Source: Pratylenchus scribneri
Taxonomy: Eukaryota; Nematoda; Chromadorea; Rhabditida; Pratylenchidae
Assembly (NCBI GenBank): GCA_030063045.1
Contig: JAQSEB010000031.1
Span: forward strand, 1,364,001-1,428,000
Length of the DNA: 64,000 nt
Direction: 5' to 3'
Each line of letters opens with the position of its first letter. Within the stretch, counting starts at the first letter, position 1. A program made the translations under genes and the position numbers. Below are positions 35,529 to 47,400 of this stretch, in pieces. The notes beneath the pieces are model-generated. The model was not told the DNA's origin. It saw only the letters and a list, made by a program, of their open reading frames with translations, and did no database searches.

Positions 35529-37190
35529 ATGTTCAGAATTCTTCCAAAATATTTGCAAATAAATAGTCGACAATTCACGACAACGCCCAAGTTGAGAAGC
35601 GGATTTGACATTGGTAAATAATATTCATTAAAAATAACATAAATTAATGAAAAATATTTTTACAGCATTATCAGAGGAGCAAAAACAATTGCAGGATGCT
35701 GTAAAGAAATTCACTCGCGATGAAATAATTCCCAAAGCAAGCCACCATGATCAAACAATGGAATTTCCTTGGGATATTATAAAGAAAGCTCATGCGAATG
35801 GATTCATGAATGTGGACATTCCAACAGAATATGGTTTAATTATTTAAAAATATTCACAAAATCGAATTAAATATTTAAGGTGGACTTGATATGGACTTGG
35901 TCAGTAATGTTTTAATCAGTGAGGCAATTGGTTACGGTTGCACTGGGATGGGCACTGCCATTCTAGGCAATGATTTGGCTGCAACACCACTGATTCTCTG
36001 TGGCAATGATGAAGTCAAGAAAAAATTCTTGACACGTTTAATTGAGGAACCACTTATGGCTGTATAAATTTAAAATATTTTGCTTTTTAATTAATTCTTG
36101 AATTTAGGGTTATTGTGTTACTGAACCAGGGGCTGGCTCTGATGTGGCCGGATTGAAGACAAAAGCAGAGAAAAAGGGAGATGAATGGGTGGTAAGTAAT
36201 TTGAAGATAAATTCATTTTTTAAATATAAATTTAAGATTAATGGTTCAAAAATGTGGATTACAAATGGAGGTGTTGCTAATTGGTTTTTCGTCCTGGCTA
36301 GAACTAATCCAGATCCAAAAATCCCCGCAGGGAAGGTATTCATTAAATATTTTTATCATATAAATTTAATCATTTTAGGCCTTCACAGCATTCGCAGTGG
36401 ATGGAGATACGCCTGGTCTAACGAGAGGAAAGAAAGTATTTCATTATTTTACATCATTTTGGATCAATTTATTTTAAGGAAATAAATTTGGGCCAACGTT
36501 GTTCGGACACAAGAGCCATCAATTTCGAGGATGTCCGAGTACCAAATTCACAAGTGGTTGGTGCACCTGGAGAAGGATTCAAAGTGGCAATGAAAACATT
36601 CGACAAAACGCGGCCAATTGTTGCGGCATTGGCCGTTGGTCTGGCAGCCCGTGCCTTGGATGAAGCCTCAAAATATGCCCTCGAGAGGAAAACATTTGGC
36701 TATCCAATCGCACATGTAATAAATTTATTTAAAAAAATAATTATTTAATCAATTTTGTACAGCATCAAGGTGTTTCATTCATGCTCGCCGATATGGCAAT
36801 GAATTTGGAGCTGTCCAGATTGATGACCTATAAAAGTGCACAAGAGGTTGACCTTGGAAGGCCGGGGGCATATTGGGCTTCAATTGCAAAATGTTTTGCG
36901 GCCGATACAGCCAATCAAGCTGCCACAAATGCAGTCCAAGTATTTAATTCTCAATTTGATGAAGGATTTAAACATTTTATAGATATTTGGTGGAAATGGA
37001 TTCAACACTGAATTTCCTGTGGAAAAATTGATGCGGGATGCAAAAATTTTCCAAATATATGAAGGTTTTTGGCGAAAATCAATTAACTTTATTTAAAAAT
37101 TAATTAGGAACATCACAAATTCAACGTCTCGTCATTTCTCGGCAATTGCTTCAACGGGTGGCTCAAACCGGAACTTCGGCTGTCTTCTAA
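35529..37190 (+). CDS. Medium-chain acyl-CoA dehydrogenase, copy 1
   Basis: A mitochondrial flavoenzyme that catalyses the first step of fatty-acid beta-oxidation. The start at 35529 gives a typical mitochondrial presequence ([20 protein letters not shown]). The mature enzyme has [16 protein letters not shown], the FAD/substrate motif [32 protein letters not shown] and [18 protein letters not shown]. The C-terminal block [20 protein letters not shown] is followed by [18 protein letters not shown], with the catalytic Glu in YEGT. Eight or so exons with very small introns, ending at 37190. The sequence matches the ACADM group (C. elegans acdh-7, -8, -10). It is followed in tandem by a second copy 165 bp downstream. 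Confidence 0.93.
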
Positions 37191-37355
37191 ATATAATATA
37201 AAATAATAATTTTGTATAGAATAAATATGATCAGATAAAGATTTTGAATTTAAATTTTGTTCACAATTTTAAAATGTATAATTTCAATGCGAATATTTAA
37301 ATTACTTTCATTATTTATTTTTCATTTATTTAATTTTATATCAGACCAGAACATT

Positions 37356-39195
37356 ATGCTCCAAAGAAAATTATTGTCAACATTGCAGCCTCGGGGGGCT
37401 TTTCTTGCATTCAAAAGACCGATGAGTTTTGAATTAACAGATCAGTGAGTTCAAAAATAATTAAATAATATTTTAAATTTAATAATTAAAGGCAAAAAGA
37501 AATTCAACAAAGTTCATTAAAATTTGCCAAAGATGTTATTGCGCCCAAGGCCAGTTATTATGATCAAACGATGGAATTTCCTTGGGATATAATCAAACAA
37601 GTTCATTCACTCGGGCTTATGAATCCAATGATACCCGAAAAATATGGTATTATTATTTCTTATAATTAAATTATATTTTTTACAATTTTATGTGGACCTG
37701 GATGTGGAAATATGGAAACAGCATTAATAATTGAGGCCTTGGCTTACGGTTGTTCGGGAATTCAATTGGCAATTATGGGACCATCTCTTGCTCTTGCACC
37801 TCTACTTCTTGCCGGAAATGAAGAACAGAAGAAGAAATATGCCGGAATGTTAGCTGCTGAACCATTAATTGCGGTTTGTTTTAAAATTATAATTTTTTTC
37901 CAATAATTTTGGGAAATTTAGAGTTATTGCGTAACTGAACCAGGTTGCCAGAAATTTAAGATGTTCTGAATAAATGAATCTTTTTCAGGAGCTGGCTCTG
38001 ATGTAAGCGGCGTTAAAACAACAGCCGTTCTAAAAGGTTTAATTCCCAAATTTAATTTTTACTCACTTGATTGATTAATTTTAGGAGACAAATGGGTACT
38101 GAATGGATCAAAAGTAAGCATTCAATTCTATTAATAGCAATTTAATCCTTTAGGCGTGGATTACGGGTGGAGGACATGCTAAATGGTTTTTTGTTTTGGC
38201 AAGGAGTGATCCAGACCCAAAAGCGCCAGCCGGAAAGGGTAAAGAATTTTAAAAAATGATTGATTTTATTTTATATTTAAGCATTCACTGCATTCATTGT
38301 TGATGGGGACACACCGGGAATATCACGTGGAAAGAAGGTTTTAAACAATTCAATAAATAAATATCATTTAATTTGAAAAGGAACTTAACATGGGTCAACG
38401 ATGTTCTGACACTCGAACAATTACATTCGAAGATGTTCAAGTTCCGAAAGAAAATGTCCTTGGCGCACCCGGCATTGGTTTCAAAGTGGCAATGGGCGCA
38501 TTTGATAGTAAATTTTATTAAAAGTAATTTTAAAGTTAAAAATATAAGTTTCGTTAGATTTGAGTTTGGAACAAAAAATCAAGATTTATTCTTTATTCAT
38601 TTATCATCTAATTTTCAGCCACACGACCTGGAGTGGCAGCCGCTGCTGTTGGACTTGCTTGGCGCGCTTTGGATGAAGCATCAAAATATGCTCTCGAAAG
38701 GAAGACTTTTACTGTCCCAATTGCACATGTAAAATTATTATATTTCAATTAATCTCTCTTTTAATTTAGCACCAAGGTGTCTCATTCATGCTGGCAGATA
38801 TGGCAATAAATTTGGAATTGGCACGTCTGATTACTTATAGAGCAGCATTGGATGTTGACAAAGGCGTCAGATCTTCATATTATGCTTCGATTGCAAAATG
38901 TTTTGCTGCTGACACCGCAATGCAAACTACAACAAATGCTGTCCAGGTTATAAATGCGATATAAATATTCGTTAAATTGAAAAATATTATAGATTTTTGG
39001 TGGGAATGGATACAACAGCGAATATCCAGCAGAAAAATTGATGAGAGATGCGAAAATATATCAAATATATGAAGGTTATTTCTATTAAAATTCCTATTTT
39101 AATTTAAATATTAAGGAACTTCGCAAATTCAACGTCTCGTCATTTCTCGACAATTGTTGCAGAAAGTAGCAGATACAGGGTCCGCATCCGATTAG
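37356..39195 (+). CDS. Medium-chain acyl-CoA dehydrogenase, copy 2 (tandem paralogue)
   Basis: A tandem duplicate of the preceding gene in the same orientation. It starts [20 protein letters not shown], a plausible mitochondrial presequence. The catalytic and FAD motifs are kept: [74 protein letters not shown] and [20 protein letters not shown]. It has more introns than copy 1, including one inside the EPG/AGSD motif (about 37947-37987) and one of roughly 110 bp near 38509-38618. Overall divergence is considerable, so the duplication is not recent. The frame is open after splicing, stopping at 39193-39195. Confidence 0.9.
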
Positions 39196-39499
39196 GAAGA
39201 ATAATTAATTGATAATATGATTGTTTATAAATATAATTAAATGTAAAATTCATTTAAATGCATAAAATCTTATTTATACCATTCCAAATTAAATTATTCG
39301 TTTAATATCTGATATGTATTTTTTATAAATTAAAAGTCATGCTATTTATGTTGAATCGAATGTTCATAAATAACACCTCAATAAATAGAATAAAAATTAC
39401 CGGCATTCACGCCGATGTACATAATAGTATCACGAGATTATGCAATTACACGATTGACTAGGACCCAGGATGGACTTGAGATAAAATCGATTTAGCATT
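39196..39499. other. 3' flank of dehydrogenase copy 2
   Basis: AT-rich, about 300 bp. The last nine bases (TTTAGCATT, 39491-39499) are the left member of the candidate target duplication of the element that follows. Confidence 0.5.
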
Positions 39500-41441
39500 A
39501 CGTGGGGCTTAATCGCCTGTCTAAAGGGGCTGAATTTTGAGTCTAATTTTTTTCCTGTCTAAAAGGGCTGAATTTTGAGTCTATTTTTTCTCCTGTCTAA
39601 ATGGGCTGAATTTTGAGTCTAATTTGGCGGGAATTTGAATTTTTCCAATTAATTCCTCTTCTCACTTCTCTCTTTTCAAAGCAAATATGTAAGAACGACT
39701 TTTATCTAATAAATTCATAATTCATATTATTTAGCCCAAATGATTAAATAAAATTTGTTAAAATAAAATAATTTGCAAAAATCAATTAAAAAAATGAAGA
39801 AAAAATAACAAAATAATTGGCAAATATGAATGGAAAATTTAAACAAACAAAAAATAATTTCATCTATCATTTGATTTTAATTTCCTCGTTGCTTTGGTGC
39901 CTTTGGCGGACATCTTCTCTCGGTCTTTCCCTCTTTTGCACCCCTTATACCTCAGTCGATTCTTTAACTCCCGGGGGAAATTGAAGAATTCCTTCATTGA
40001 TCATGGCCATAACTGCTTTTTCAACGATTCCAGCCTAGTAGTTCAGCCAGCGATGCAGATCAATTCCGTTGGATCGAGCTGATCAAGCAAAAACTACTTG
40101 TTCCTTCTAAACAAACCTCTAATGATATCGACATTCTGTTGCGGCGTTTGACTGCCAGTTGCTAGCCTAATCGATGTTGAATTTGGTGAAAACATCAGTG
40201 GAGGCGAGGAGGTGATGCTGAAAACTGTCTCGTTGTTGGTGGTTGTTGTAGAATCACGGGAATGTAAGTCTGCCGGCATTGTTACCATACCAAATTCCCA
40301 TTAGAGGACGTTCCGCCATTAAATGCATCCCCACTTGAGCGTTTCAGTGATGAGTCACCGTGAGTCATCCTATTGCTTTGAACAGCGGCACCGACCGCAC
40401 TCATTGGTTGGATAATGCCAATTATTGGTTGATTTGGTGGTGCACCATCGAGCATCGACAGCAGTAGCAGTGGATGCTGCTTGTTGCCGAAGTTGTTCCG
40501 CATGTTGTTGGTAGGCAGCATTGGCGAATTGTTGCTGATGGGCGGTCAAATAAGCAGCCAATCCTTGAATTTATTTTATAATATTTTAATACTTTCCTTA
40601 TTTAATTTTATTTATTATTATCACTATTCTCAACAAATTTAAAATATGATTTCTGGAGCTTTTATGCAGTTTAAGTCCGCAATTTGTAAAAATAGAGACA
40701 TTTATTGTTAGTCTTTTAAATCTTATACGCTATACCCTATAGCCCCAATCTAAGCCTTAAATTTAATACAGTAAAATTTAAGATCCATCTTTACTTTGCA
40801 AAATTGGGATTTAAACTCTATATAAATTTTGATTGGATGATTTTATAACAATAAAAATTGCAAAACCTTGAGGAATTTGCCCTTGATAATGTTCAAAAGC
40901 ACCATGTTCTGCAATTTGTCGAGCACCCTCCTTTTGATCACTTTTACTTTTTGACCTTGCCATCGTTAGCTCTTCTGCCGTATTGCTTTATTTTCTTAAT
41001 TTTAATTATATTTTAATTAATTTAATTCAATTCAAACCTCGAATAAAACAGCGTTGTTTGGCTCGTCGAAAATTGTCTCATCTAGTCGCGGTTCTTCAAA
41101 ACTATATGAATTATTTTGTGTTGAATTATTTGGTAAATAATCATGCTCATTTAAATTAACTCATCTATAATTTATATTTAAATTAATTATAGATATTATT
41201 ATAGATAAAATATTTATTAGAAATATTTAGATTGGATCAAAGACGATCATGGATATTTGCTTTGAAAAGAGAGAAGTGAGAAGAGGAATTAATTGGAAAA
41301 ATTCAAATTCCCGCCAAATTAGACTCAAAATTCAGCCCCTTTAGACAGGAGAAAAATTAGACTCAAAATTCAGCCCCTTTAGACAGGAAAAAAATTAGAC
41401 TCAAAATTCAGCCCCTTTAGACAGGCAATTAAGCTTTTCCG
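39500..41441. mobile_element. Mutator-like (MULE-type) element with long inverted arms and captured gene fragments
   Basis: The arms at 39507-39688 and 41253-41434 are both 182 bp and nearly identical in inverse orientation. Each contains three direct copies of a unit of about 37-40 bp around CTGTCTAAAGGGGCTGAATT, then a shared 70-bp unique part. The element is flanked by a direct repeat TTTAGCATT (39491-39499 and 41442-41450), nine bases as is typical of Mutator-like elements. No transposase frame is seen. The interior has minus-strand exon-like pieces of a Gln-rich protein (see next entry), so it is non-autonomous. Confidence 0.75.
39880..41110 (-). pseudogene. Gene fragments inside the Mutator-like element
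   Basis: Exon-like segments on the minus strand read DETIFDEPNNAVLFE (near 41080), EELTMARSKSKSDQKEGARQ (near 40950), AAYLTAHQQQFANAAYQQHA (near 40550), and QPIIGIIQPMSAVGAAVQS in another frame (near 40410). The shift between the last two frames, and the mismatched phase at the first junction, suggest decay, though an unannotated intron could explain part of it. The composition (Gln/Ala/Asn-rich, KSKS) is that of a nuclear regulatory protein, but I do not recognise the family. It could instead be an intact host gene flanked by repeats, but the exact arm symmetry argues against that. Confidence 0.45.
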
Positions 41442-42085
41442 TTTAGCATTTTAGCTTAAGAAGGCGTACGGTAAATTAGAACCGATCAAAATAGTTTTTA
41501 AAAATATAATTGGCATTTTATTATAAAAAAAGAATTTTAATCCCATTTTAATTTCTCTAAATCTCTCCTCAATTAAAACACTCTATCGCAACATCGATAT
41601 CGATATTGATCGCGCGGCATCGAATCGATCGCAGAATCTATTTAATGATTTTTGATTATCAATTATTAATTATCATATGTAGTTGATTATTGGGATATAA
41701 TATTAATAAGAATTGCGCATTGCGACAATCCCCATTCCATTTCCACTCCATCCTCAAAAAATGTAGAAGTATAATGTAAAAGATTTAAACCTAAAAAGAC
41801 AATAACATAAGCGGCGACAAGCTCAAAACAAATTTTTTACATAGAAAAGCCTCAAATTTCGAAAATATGTCCATTATCCAATCCAAGTCGATGTTTGACT
41901 TATGTTTTATTCATAGATCCTTGCTAAGTTCTAGCTCTAGATTAAATATAACATGTTTTGGGAAGAGCGCCCCCAAATGACACATCCACCTTCAAGTCTT
42001 ATAATTAATAAAATATTGCCAAAGCGATCATACAAATACAACACCACGATAAACAAAAATAATATAATAAAATTTACAGAAATAT
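41442..42085. other. Intergenic, no gene seen
   Basis: AT-rich except for a short tract at about 41586-41635 that is dense in ATCGAT/CGATCG words (GATATCGATATTGATCGCGC). No coding evidence. Confidence 0.5.
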
Positions 42086-43215
42086 ATGGCGAAGCGCTAT
42101 AAAGAATTTATTTGTGGGTGGAGCGCCGGATGCATTGAAACTTGCATATTATTTCCTCAAACCAAGCTCATTTTCCGCCAAACGCGGTACAACATTGTTG
42201 TACTTGAAGCAATAAAACAGGTTTATTTATAATATATTCTACATTTTCAATAAGTTTTAATTTTCAGCTCAGGAAAGAAGGGATCAGGCATTTGTATCGT
42301 GGTTTACTGCCCCCACTTATCCAAAGAACTACCACCAGATCAATTATGTTTGCTTTGTTAATTTTAATTATTAAAAATATTAAAATTTTAAGGTTCGGCA
42401 CCAATGAAAAATACCAACAATTTTTTCACTGCTCAAAAAAGGGACCGAGTTTTTGTCATTGCCTATGCTCATTTCTAGGTTTTATACATAATTTCATAAA
42501 ATTTGGAAATAATATCATTTTTAGCCGGTGCAACAGAAGCAATTCTGAGTCCATTGGAGCGGATTCAAGCACTACTTCAAACAAGGGAGCACCAAAATCG
42601 GTTCAAAAACACGGGACAAGCGCTCAAAATGATCTACAAACAATACCCATTTAAAGAGTAATTTGTTTAATCAAATTTATTTTTATAAGAATTTTAATTT
42701 TCCAGATTCTACAGGGGTGCAACTATTGTGATAATCCGAAACGGGTATTATTCAAATAAAATTATTAACCAAATTAATGAAAACAATTTTCAGGTGCAGC
42801 AATGTTATGTTCTTTTCATTACGGGAGCCTTTGCGCGAATTTGTGCTCAAATGTTTGCCAAAACAAAATGACACCAGAACGAAGAATGCCATAGCAAATT
42901 TTATCAGTGGAGGATTGTTGGGCGGCTGCATTTCAACGATATTTTTTCCATGCAATGTAATCAAAGCCAGAATGCAAGTAAGATTTTTCACTAATTTAAT
43001 AAAATAATTATATTTTTTTAGTCAATCATTGGCCTTGAATTCTGTTCATTCTGGAGAATATTTGGCAAGATAATGGCAGAACGTGGTGGCTCACTACCGG
43101 CACTTTATCGCGGTGTTCATCTCAATTTTACGCGCTCATTGTTAACTTGGGGATTGACAAATACACTCTATGAATTTTTATTGCGTGAATTTTTCAACGA
43201 GAAGAGTCAATGAAG
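42086..43215 (+). CDS. Mitochondrial carrier, SLC25A51/52-like (NAD+ transporter group)
   Basis: A six-helix inner-membrane carrier. SLC25A51 imports NAD+ into mitochondria in mammals. ATG 42086 gives [20 protein letters not shown]. Splicing then gives [20 protein letters not shown] and [20 protein letters not shown] (second carrier repeat). Next come [40 protein letters not shown] (third repeat) and [20 protein letters not shown]. The PLERIQ and [12 protein letters not shown] segments stand at the carrier signature (PxD/ExxK/RxR) positions. The pattern IETC.LFP and TTT..IMFG is that of SLC25A51/52 rather than other carriers. The stop is at 43213-43215. RPL26 follows 191 bp downstream on the same strand. 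Confidence 0.88.
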
Positions 43216-43406
43216 ATATTACCTTTTTTTGTATTAATTGTTTTTATTTCGTTTGCCATCAATTTTAATATTAAATAAATAATTTATACCTCAATTTATC
43301 AATTCATTTAATTGTTATAAATTTTGCAATTCAATTATTTTAATTATATTTTATTAATTGCATTTTTAATTGTTTAACAGAGAAATCAAAAGAAGATATC
43401 AAAAAA

Positions 43407-43929
43407 ATGAAGCTGAATCCGTATGTTTCTTCATCTGCCCGCAAATCGAGAAAACGCCATTTCAATGCTCCATCGCATATTCGTCGGCGTTTAATGTCGG
43501 CACCACTTTCAAAGGACTTGCGCAACAAACACGGAGTTCGTTCTGTTCCAATTCGGTTAATTTTTTTTGGCTCATTAATTAAAATATAAAACAATTAAGA
43601 CTTGATGATGAAGTCACCGTCACTCGTGGTCATTTCAAAGGGAACGGTGGTCGAGTTATGCGCGTCTATAGGTTTGACCGTTTATTTTATTATTAAATAT
43701 AAATTGATCCAATTCCAGAAAGAAATTTGTCGTCCATATTGACAAAATTACTCGTGAAAAGGCCAATGGAACGACCGTCCATGTTGGAGTGCATGCCTCA
43801 AATGTGGTCGTCACCAAGCTGAAAATGGACAAAGACCGACGCGCCCTTCTCGAACGAAAAGCAGCCGGCCGTACTCGTGTGACCGGAATTTTGAAGGGAA
43901 AACACACAGAAGAAACAATTGATGAATGA
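43407..43929 (+). CDS. rpl-26: 60S ribosomal protein L26 (uL24)
   Basis: A component of the large ribosomal subunit near the exit tunnel. Three exons start [20 protein letters not shown] and continue [40 protein letters not shown] and [20 protein letters not shown] (KOW domain). The gene ends [12 protein letters not shown] at 43929. Length and sequence are typical of animals. An AG site (TTTAACAG) about 25 bp upstream of the ATG could be a trans-splice acceptor. It lies 191 bp after the carrier gene, a distance seen in nematode operons. Confidence 0.97.
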
Positions 43930-44407
43930 TCGAATAAACGATAAAGACGGACATTCATTGTTAAAGATTGTTTGGGTTATTCCCATTTTTAAATTGTTGG
44001 AATATAAATGTTAAAATTAAATTTACTGGAAGGGTTGTGAATTTGGGAATTATAATATATTTCCCCATTTCCATTCCAATCTAAAATCAACTCCCCCAAT
44101 TTCTTTGTGTTTATCGAATTGTCCATCGCTGAGTTATTTGGTGGCCACAATTGTTGCCTCTTTGTATTTTCCTTTCAATGACCATCCAATGAGTCCATTC
44201 TTCCCAACTATACTTGAGCATGATAGTTGGCCAGCAATGAGGTGGCAGACTCTTATCGGCGCAAAAATACCTCATAAAATTCAATCTTTTGTTGAAATAA
44301 ATCAAAACAAATAGAAAAATAGTAGTACTAGAGTGTAGATGTAGAGTCTAATGACCATTTTTGGATTTATTCTTTCAAAAAAGTAATCCTTTAAGATCTA
44401 TGGATTC
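43930..44407. other. Intergenic, no gene seen
   Basis: 3' flank of RPL26 and upstream region of the next secreted-protein gene. Open frames here are artefacts. Confidence 0.5.
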
Positions 44408-47400
44408 ATGATTTCCATCTTTTGGCCACTGATAATTGCCATTTTTCTACATCTAAATTGTGCAGCAGAATCCACGGATCATCGTTGCTTCCCAATACTT
44501 TATGATTCAACCAATTTGACATTGATACTATCCCGTGATGGTTTGGGAAATATTCCACCGGATATTATTGTCAATCAGCCTGATGGTTTTATTCCACACT
44601 CCACACCTATACTCGGAGATACCCACCCTGAAATACATTCTGAAATGTCCAATTTTGTATTCCGCCGATTTAAACGAAGGGCATTGGATCTTAAAACAAA
44701 GGAAATGAAGGAACGACCAAGTTGTAGAAAAAATGCCGGTGCTTATGGGCAAGAGACACCGGGGATGGGAATGAAAGTGGCAACAAAAGTGACTAATACT
44801 CAGGTAAAATAGACAATAATATGGTTCTTGTCAATGGCAATAATGCCTAGGAGCCTTTCCTATTTGTCCTACTGTATCCATAACTTTAGCCTAATCGCCC
44901 TTCACCCTATCAATCAAATTACTCCATTGCCTTTTAAAATTGTGTTCATTCAGCAAGAAGGATTGTAATTGTAATTTTCTAACTTTATTTTGATAGGATT
45001 GTAATTGTGTTTCTGTCGACGCCAATAATGCCTAACTTAAGGCCTTTACTATTCATCCTACTGTACCGCCACTTTTTACCTAATCGCCCCATCAACCTAT
45101 CAATCAAATATTGCCTCAATCTGCCTTTTTAAACCCACCCTTCTTCCTCTCTTAAATATATTTTTACCCTTTTACATTATTATCTAATTTTCCCGCATTA
45201 ATAAAGAATAAGTTAAAGTCAATTCCTCTGATCCCTATCCCTTTCATCGGGCCATTGGTGGGGGGGGGGGGGGTTAGGCCTCTGGCGAAAGCCCAGGGCG
45301 AGAGGCAAGGCCCAGGTCGCGGTCCGAACCACTTTAGCCCTAGATTAGGACTTCTGCTTTTTTAAATATCCTTTTTTTCAGATTGTCCATCCACCATCAC
45401 CAAGGGAAAGGTACAATTAGCAAATTAACAATTCATTGAATGATGAATCTTTTTAAAGAGATTGGGTAATGGTTATGGGGAGAGAACGTGCAGTAGACAA
45501 TGTTTTGGCATGCAGCCTTTCTTATGGAGGTGAATTTATATTTACATTACAATTTTATTCAGTTAAGGCCGTCTTGTTTCAATGGGACATTTCCGGGATC
45601 AGCAGGACAATCGACTGCATTATTATGCAATAATGCATCGATTTTCTGGCCCAGTCTTTCTGAAACCTGAGCCATTATCTTATTCTGAATTGCTCAAAGA
45701 AGCTCAGTAAGTTTTAATTTATTGTTGGAAAATGGATGTTTGTTCTATCTACTAGGGAAAATGAGGAAGTTGATTTGGCATTGAGCCAATTATGTGGCCA
45801 AGATGATGATGGAGATGGCAAAGTTCAATTCAGCACATATTGGGAACGAGTTCCGGGCATCAATTCAAGGGCAAGTTTTTATTTATGCATTGAAAGATAC
45901 AAAATAATTCTGAAGATTTGGTTTCCTGGCTCCCCAGAATCAGACCAACAAAAGGCATTCTTTGAACGTGAAGGATTTCGATTAATCAGTCTTTGCGGGT
46001 ACAGCGTCAGGAATGTAAGTTTAATTGAATGTGGCAATTTGCTCTGAACGAATTCAGAAGACAGCTCGATATGTTGGAATTTGGCAGAAGCCGGTGCTCC
46101 GTTCCGTTCCCTACGAAGCCCATTATGGTGTTAGCCTTTCCGAATGCCTTGAAATAAATGATAGACTCTCAAATAAGTAAAAAACAAATCAAAATCCATA
46201 AATTTTAATTATTTTAAAGAGATTATATTGCTGTCCAATTCCGAGTATTTCGCAATGTGGATGAGGTACAAATCATGTTTTAATAATAATAATATTCATT
46301 TTTAGATTATTTGTTGTGCAATTTGGGAATATTTGCCCGGGCATCGACATTGGATTGAAATTGGCTCAGATTTACGCCAAATGCACAGAAAATTCCAATC
46401 GCCGCATTCTCTTAATGGACAACGGACAATTCAATCCACAATTTTGCCCAGACAAATTTCACATTTCATCAATCCAAGTGATGGTCGTTTGCAATTTGTG
46501 GTCCTCTGGAGTGATGTGCATTCTTTCCGATACCCAAAAGAACCAGAAATATGGGCACAGAATCGCGAGTAAATTTTATTAGTCCTAATTTAGGTTTGTT
46601 TAAGGCGAGAACTGGGACTAGGCTCTCGCCCCGGGTTTTTGCCGAAGAAGGGGATATGGATAAAGGGAAATCCGACTTCAAACTATTTTTATTAATTGCG
46701 CGTAAAAATGTGATAATGTAAATGTAAATGTGAAGGGTAAAAGAACAGTTAGGAGAGGAAAAAGGGTGGGTTTAAAAAGGCAGATTGAGGCAATATTTGA
46801 TTGATAGGGTGACGGGGCAATTAGGCTAAAAAGTAGGGGTACAGTAGGATGAATAGGAAAGGCCCTAAGGCATTATTGGCGTGGACAATAATTTTATCTA
46901 TTTTAAAAGCATTCCAATATCATATTTGGCCGGCACCGAACCTCAATTACAGCCGGATCAATTGAGTTTTGTTGCGAAAAGAGTTGAACGGTAATAATGC
47001 ATCCATTTTTTTCGAAATTAATAAATTTTATTTTTAGTTTTATGAGAGAACTTGACATTCCTGGTTATTCAAAAAAGGGAATATTAATGAATAAAATTAT
47101 TCTTCAGGGCTTTCCGTGGCCATCTCACGCGATGAACAATTGAAATATGCAGCTGGTTAAAATTTAATATTGAATACCGTATTTCCTTTATTAGTTGCCC
47201 TGGGGTCACTATTTTTCAGGGACCCTCCAAATGGGTTTCTATTAGAGGGGGAGGGGCAATAATAGAGGAAATACGGTAACAGTAATTCATCTAATTAAAT
47301 TAGGCTTTGGCTATGGAAATGTGCGGCGCAAACAATTGGTAAATACATAGTTTTAATGAATAAAATCCTTTATTATTAAGGTTACAACCGATAACCAATT

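Noticed and set aside
41586..41635. ATCGAT-rich tract as an origin or promoter
   Set aside because: It is short, with no supporting motif or gene start within 400 bp.
44996..46890. One composite transposon carrying host exons
   Set aside because: The bracketed exons are needed for the continuous frame of the secreted protein, so two independent insertions are simpler.
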